From Icerya purchasi (Eukaryota; Arthropoda; Insecta; Hemiptera; Monophlebidae), in NCBI GenBank assembly GCA_039619475.1, contig CM077115.1:150852274-150916273 (forward strand): 64,000 bases of DNA, given 5' to 3'. A program made the translations under genes and the position numbers. The notes under the pieces are model-generated. The model was not told the origin of the DNA. It saw nothing but the letters and a program-made list of their open reading frames with translations, and made no database searches. Positions 60,500 to 64,000 of this stretch are shown piece by piece. Numbering within the stretch: the first letter of the stretch is position 1; each line of letters begins with the position of its first letter.

Positions 60500-61620
60500 T
60501 TCGCCCTGTACGAGAAACAGTTGAAAAAACGACGATCTGCATCCAAAGTTACATATCGGTATTGTCTGAATGTGAACAGGTGATAATTTCTGCCAAGCCA
60601 GTTCTGCACAAATGCGCGAGTAGGACACAGTGGTTTAAACGAAGCCGAGTAAACGTTGTGATCATGTGCCGAGATGTCGGGGCGCCAAAGTTCTTTAGGA
60701 AATACCAAGCTTTCTTGAGTGGGACTGGAGTAATACCCTTATGGAAATCGTTAGCTTTATACTGGTGGAGTGCATTCGAATCCGACTGCAACAACTGTGC
60801 CCTCGCCGTCGAATGGATATTCGTATACGGAATACAAGGGCACAAGTTGCCAATTCGTGCTGCAAATTTAGTGGTTTCATCGCAGGTAATGTTGCCCACC
60901 GGGAACCCAGCAAAAGTTGACTATGAGGTTTCTTGAACGAAGGATGTGTACCTCTTCTAAAATTGCAAATATAAAATAGGCACCTCGGGTAGCAATGGAG
61001 TTCAATATGGCATTAAAGTAGCTTAAGGAGTCAGATAAAATTGGGATATTATCGTTACCGTTGAAATCACAAAGGAAACAGAGCCTTTACAATCGAAATG
61101 GCCTCGACGGTGAAAATCGAGCATGCCGATGGTAATTTGAATTTTGCTGGTCACGTTTCTGCTCCGAATAACAAACGCCAATCCTACCGGTCCTTGAATG
61201 CCTTTAGATCCATCAGTGTATACATATAAGAATCTCGACCATTTGATCGCAATGATAGGCATATGATCCGAAAAGGAAGCAGGACCTAGGTAAGGCTCTT
61301 GTTTGTGAGATACCAAATCCACCGTCGGAGCTGAAGATTTACCGGTGAAGATGAACTGCGAGATTACTGGAGGAAGGTCAATAAGTAATAACGATTTATA
61401 AGGGTAAAACATTTTTGCAGAGAGTGCGAGGAAAGGTCGGGCTTTAGCAGTAAATCTCCATTTATAGAAAATGTCAAGATATTTTGAGGGATAAGGAATT
61501 GTTGGAGAAGGATGCAAATTGACGGAAAAACTCATTGCTGGTTGCTAGCATTTTAACTAGATCGGTGGCGTGAAAGATTCCGAGCATAAACCAACTACAG
61601 ACGAAGAAGGAAATTCTCCA
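60500..61620 (-). mobile_element. LINE fragment with RNase H domain (I/Jockey-like group)
   Basis: On the minus strand, WSRFLYVYTDGSKGIQGPVG with LAFVIRSR (61160-61245) is the start of an RNase H domain with its first catalytic Asp (YTDGS). After a frameshift, CSIFTVEAISIVKAL carries the FTAEA-type box. Further on, NFCWVPG and GNITCDETTKFAARIG (about 60845-60920) match the W-V-P-G-H ... G-N-E-x-A-D-x-x-A end. HMITTFTRLRLNHCVLLAHL (about 60605-60665) matches the conserved R-L-R-x-G-H tail seen after RNase H in I, R1 and Jockey-type LINEs. At least three frameshifts break it. The reverse transcriptase is mostly missing on the right side. Confidence 0.8.
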
Positions 61621-62185
61621 TGCACCCAACGTAAACATGAATTTTAGATCCTAGGTTTGTTAATATAAACTCGAACTGCATTCCCGTAAATAGGAAATTC
61701 GTAATCTATCCGCGATCCTACTTGTTCTGTTTAAGTTAGTGATAGTCCAACTACCACCTACGTTCGTTGTTTTGTTCTGAGCGCTTTCTTATATTCAATT
61801 TTAAAGTTCAACAGAAAAGAGCAAATATCGTTGGTCTACGAAGGTCAATAATTAACTGCTTTAGATTTTAATATGTAAGTAAAATAAACCTTGTTTGTTT
61901 TTTTTATGTCACACGTTAATTCTAAGTAGGTACTGTGAATGCTATGTCGCATTTGACATTTTACTTTATTACGTCACATTGTCAAACCTGCTAGGTTTCT
62001 GTTTAATTGCGATTTACTTTGTACGCCAGTTCCGACAGTTTGTCATTAAAATTAGGTATGTTTTATCGATATTTTTTCTGTGTCCACTTTCAAGTATTAA
62101 TGTACGTTGCATATAGGTTACTCTAAGTAGATGGGAATAATATAATTATTTTGTTTTCAGAAAAATTCGACCAAAACGAAAGTAT
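61621..62185. other. Intergenic between LINE and hAT fragments
   Basis: May contain further eroded LINE sequence up to about 61750, since an A-W-R-I-S-like frame continues on the minus strand. The rest shows nothing recognisable. Confidence 0.4.
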
Positions 62186-62189
62186 AGCG

Positions 62190-62673
62190 CCGACCATATT
62201 TAACTGGGCTTTATTTCGATAGAAGTAAATGGGGAGACTAAACCTAAATGTGTACTATGCACAACTGTTCTCGTCAACGATGCTTTATAAAGCCGGTAAT
62301 GTTGGAACGTCATTTAAAGACCGCACATCCGAATTATTTTGACCGTTCGTGAGAATTTTTCCAAGGCAAACTAATAAATTTAAAAAAAGTGAAACTTGGA
62401 CCCAGTGGAACAAGTTATGCAACATCTCAAAAAGCATTAGTTGCATCGTTTGAAATTTCAAAATTGATTGCCAAATCCAAAAAAGCACACACAATCGCTA
62501 TATCTCGAATAAAGCATTGCATGCTTAAAGCTGCAGAAGAGCTTTTAGAGCAGGAAGCTCAAAATAAAATTCGTGAAATACAACTTTCAAACGACACAGT
62601 GAAGTCACGCATTCAAAAAATATCAAATGATATTGAAGAACAAGTTACTGACAATCTCAACGTCTTATTTTGA
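62190..62673 (+). pseudogene. hAT (ZBED-type) transposase, N-terminal part
   Basis: PKCVLCTTVLVNDAL (62243-62287), then after a one-base frame change KPVMLERHLKTAHPNYFDR, form a BED zinc finger (C-x2-C ... H-x4-H). One TGA follows, then EFFQGKLINLKKVKLGPSGT, SYATSQKALVASFEISKLIA, KKAHTI, EELLEQEAQNKIREIQLSND and VKSRIQKISNDIEEQVTDNL. This is the ZBED5-like/Buster transposase segment that precedes the D-E-S-T-D catalytic block. The sequence then stops and the catalytic and hATC parts are absent. It complements the fragment at 40099-41788, which lacks exactly this N-terminal part. Confidence 0.82.
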
Positions 62674-62679
62674 TATCGC

Positions 62680-64000
62680 TGTATTTATTGCACTACACTA
62701 GTAAATTTTAAATTAAACGAATAATGATATATCTACAGTATCCCACGTAGATAATAGTATTTACGAGCAGTAAGACTATAGTAAATGTTTTCATCAATCC
62801 CTGAAGTATTTGTAGTAACTAATTTTATTTTGTTTAATAACTTACCATTCAAAAACCAATAAACATATCAAATAATAACACCTCAGAAATATGTAGACTG
62901 TTGACATATTTTTAAATTAAATCCACCCGTGTGAGTTCTTTACAAAATAACATTTATATCATATAGATTCTGTTATTCCAAGATTAAGACTCAATTTTTT
63001 GCAAATTTTTGTAACTTATTTTACTAAATGTACGTTTGAGGTATTCAGTTTGTTTAACAAATTACGAATTTACAGCGTTTTCTGAATTAAAATTGCTTTC
63101 AAACTAATATTTCAAATTATAACAGATCTTTTAATATTCGTATTCGTTTATTTTTTACATTACTCCGAAACATGTCGGTTTTTATATATTTTTTGTGAAT
63201 AATTATATTTCCTGTTTCTATAGTTTGTTTTATAATAATTTATGTAGAAATACCTTATTGTACAGACAAAATAATATTGTTTGTATTAACGAATTGGTTA
63301 CTAAATTAAACCAGATTTCAACCGTGCAAGACTTTGAACACTACTGAAGATATTGACGTGTATAATAAGGTGTACACTCTTTTTTTAAGCATAACTTTTG
63401 TTGTACTCTTTACAGTTTATAATAGCTTGCTGGTTAATTATGTTGATCAGCATGGGCGAATAAAAAGAGCTATCCTCGTATAACTATCTAAGAAGCATAT
63501 TTGTTGATATTCAGAATACATTTTAAATAGCTCCGAATCTATTTTGGAAGTTCTTTTTTTTTTCTTGTAACTAAAATGTAAAACTTCGAAATAGACAAGC
63601 ATATGTCACAGTTGTACGTATAAAGTTTTCATATAAGATTAATCTGTCACGAATAATTAAATAAGAATTTCACTTAAACGACGGGCAAATATTACATATA
63701 GTTTAGAATTTGTTTTAATACTGACGTATACAGAATTCATCTTTCTGATACTACGAATGTGTAAAGAAATGTTCAAATTTTCGTTAAAATGAAATAAAAC
63801 TGTTTTTGCTGTGAAACGGCTCTTTAAAAAACTGCAAGATGATTTTATAGTTTTTAATAAGCGGTGTAATTAAAAATCGAAATAACTTTCCTTTTTTTTT
63901 ATTTTTGTGAACAAGTCAGCTAAAAGAAACTACGCAGATAATAAAATTTATTTCTATTTTTACATTGCGTATTATTTGTTTCACCGTTATTTACCTAATT
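62680..64000. other. Intergenic, no gene recognised
   Basis: AT-rich. ACTCCGAAACATGTCGGTTT at 63163-63182 matches the family C word seen at 14890 and 25627. No gene or complete repeat is visible. Confidence 0.5.

Noticed and set aside
60496..60936. Plus-strand open reading frame of 146 codons
   Set aside because: It is the antisense of the LINE RNase H tail, whose conserved motifs are on the minus strand.
1..64000. CRISPR arrays, tRNA or rRNA genes, bacterial operons
   Set aside because: No regularly spaced direct repeats with spacers, no tRNA box pairs or rRNA blocks, and no prokaryotic gene layout were seen. The tandem array at 30171 has no unique spacers.

Overview
The window looks like nuclear DNA from an insect or another arthropod with a large genome. 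It is AT-rich, has introns with GT/AG borders, is full of simple repeats, and carries decayed LINEs, mariner, Tc1 and hAT elements. I see no operons, ribosome binding sites or other prokaryotic features. The order cannot be fixed from this sequence alone; a hemipteran-type large genome is only a guess.

One cellular gene can be supported: the 5' part of an oxysterol-binding protein gene (Osbp) on the minus strand. Five coding exons (53415-53288, 52375-52170, 51402-51158, 38687-38513, 7087-6951) join in matching phases with consensus-type splice sites. They give 297 codons covering the PH domain, the central coiled-coil region and an FFAT-like acidic motif. The C-terminal sterol-binding (ORD) domain is not visible and should lie beyond coordinate 1. 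Introns 3 and 4 are about 12.5 kb and 31.4 kb, so most of the window is Osbp intron.

The introns are a transposon graveyard. LINE fragments lie at about 590-1800, 16270-17090, 19370-19790, 27400-28040, 28870-29845, 35235-36185, 36440-37085, 44735-46030 and 48900-49110. A mariner relic lies at 23548-24525, a hAT element of the ZBED/Buster type at 40099-41788, and a mariner with its catalytic core deleted at 49144-49882. Non-autonomous elements include an 880 bp TIR element (21377-22257), a two-copy MITE family (6019-6523 and 29986-30394), and large inverted-repeat elements (22725-23038, 25712-25822, 42651-43955).

Upstream of Osbp (53416-64000) are a nearly intact Tc1-type element with long IR/DR-like ends (55011-56680), a LINE fragment with an RNase H domain (60500-61620, minus) and a second hAT fragment with a BED zinc finger (62190-62673, plus). 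Long stretches between these hold no coding sequence I can recognise.

I did not find a convincing new multi-gene system. The most unusual items are structural: the tandemly amplified MITE, the 1.3 kb foldback element, the core-deleted mariner, a PLE-like hairpin motif, and several repeat families visible only by comparing one part of the window with another.
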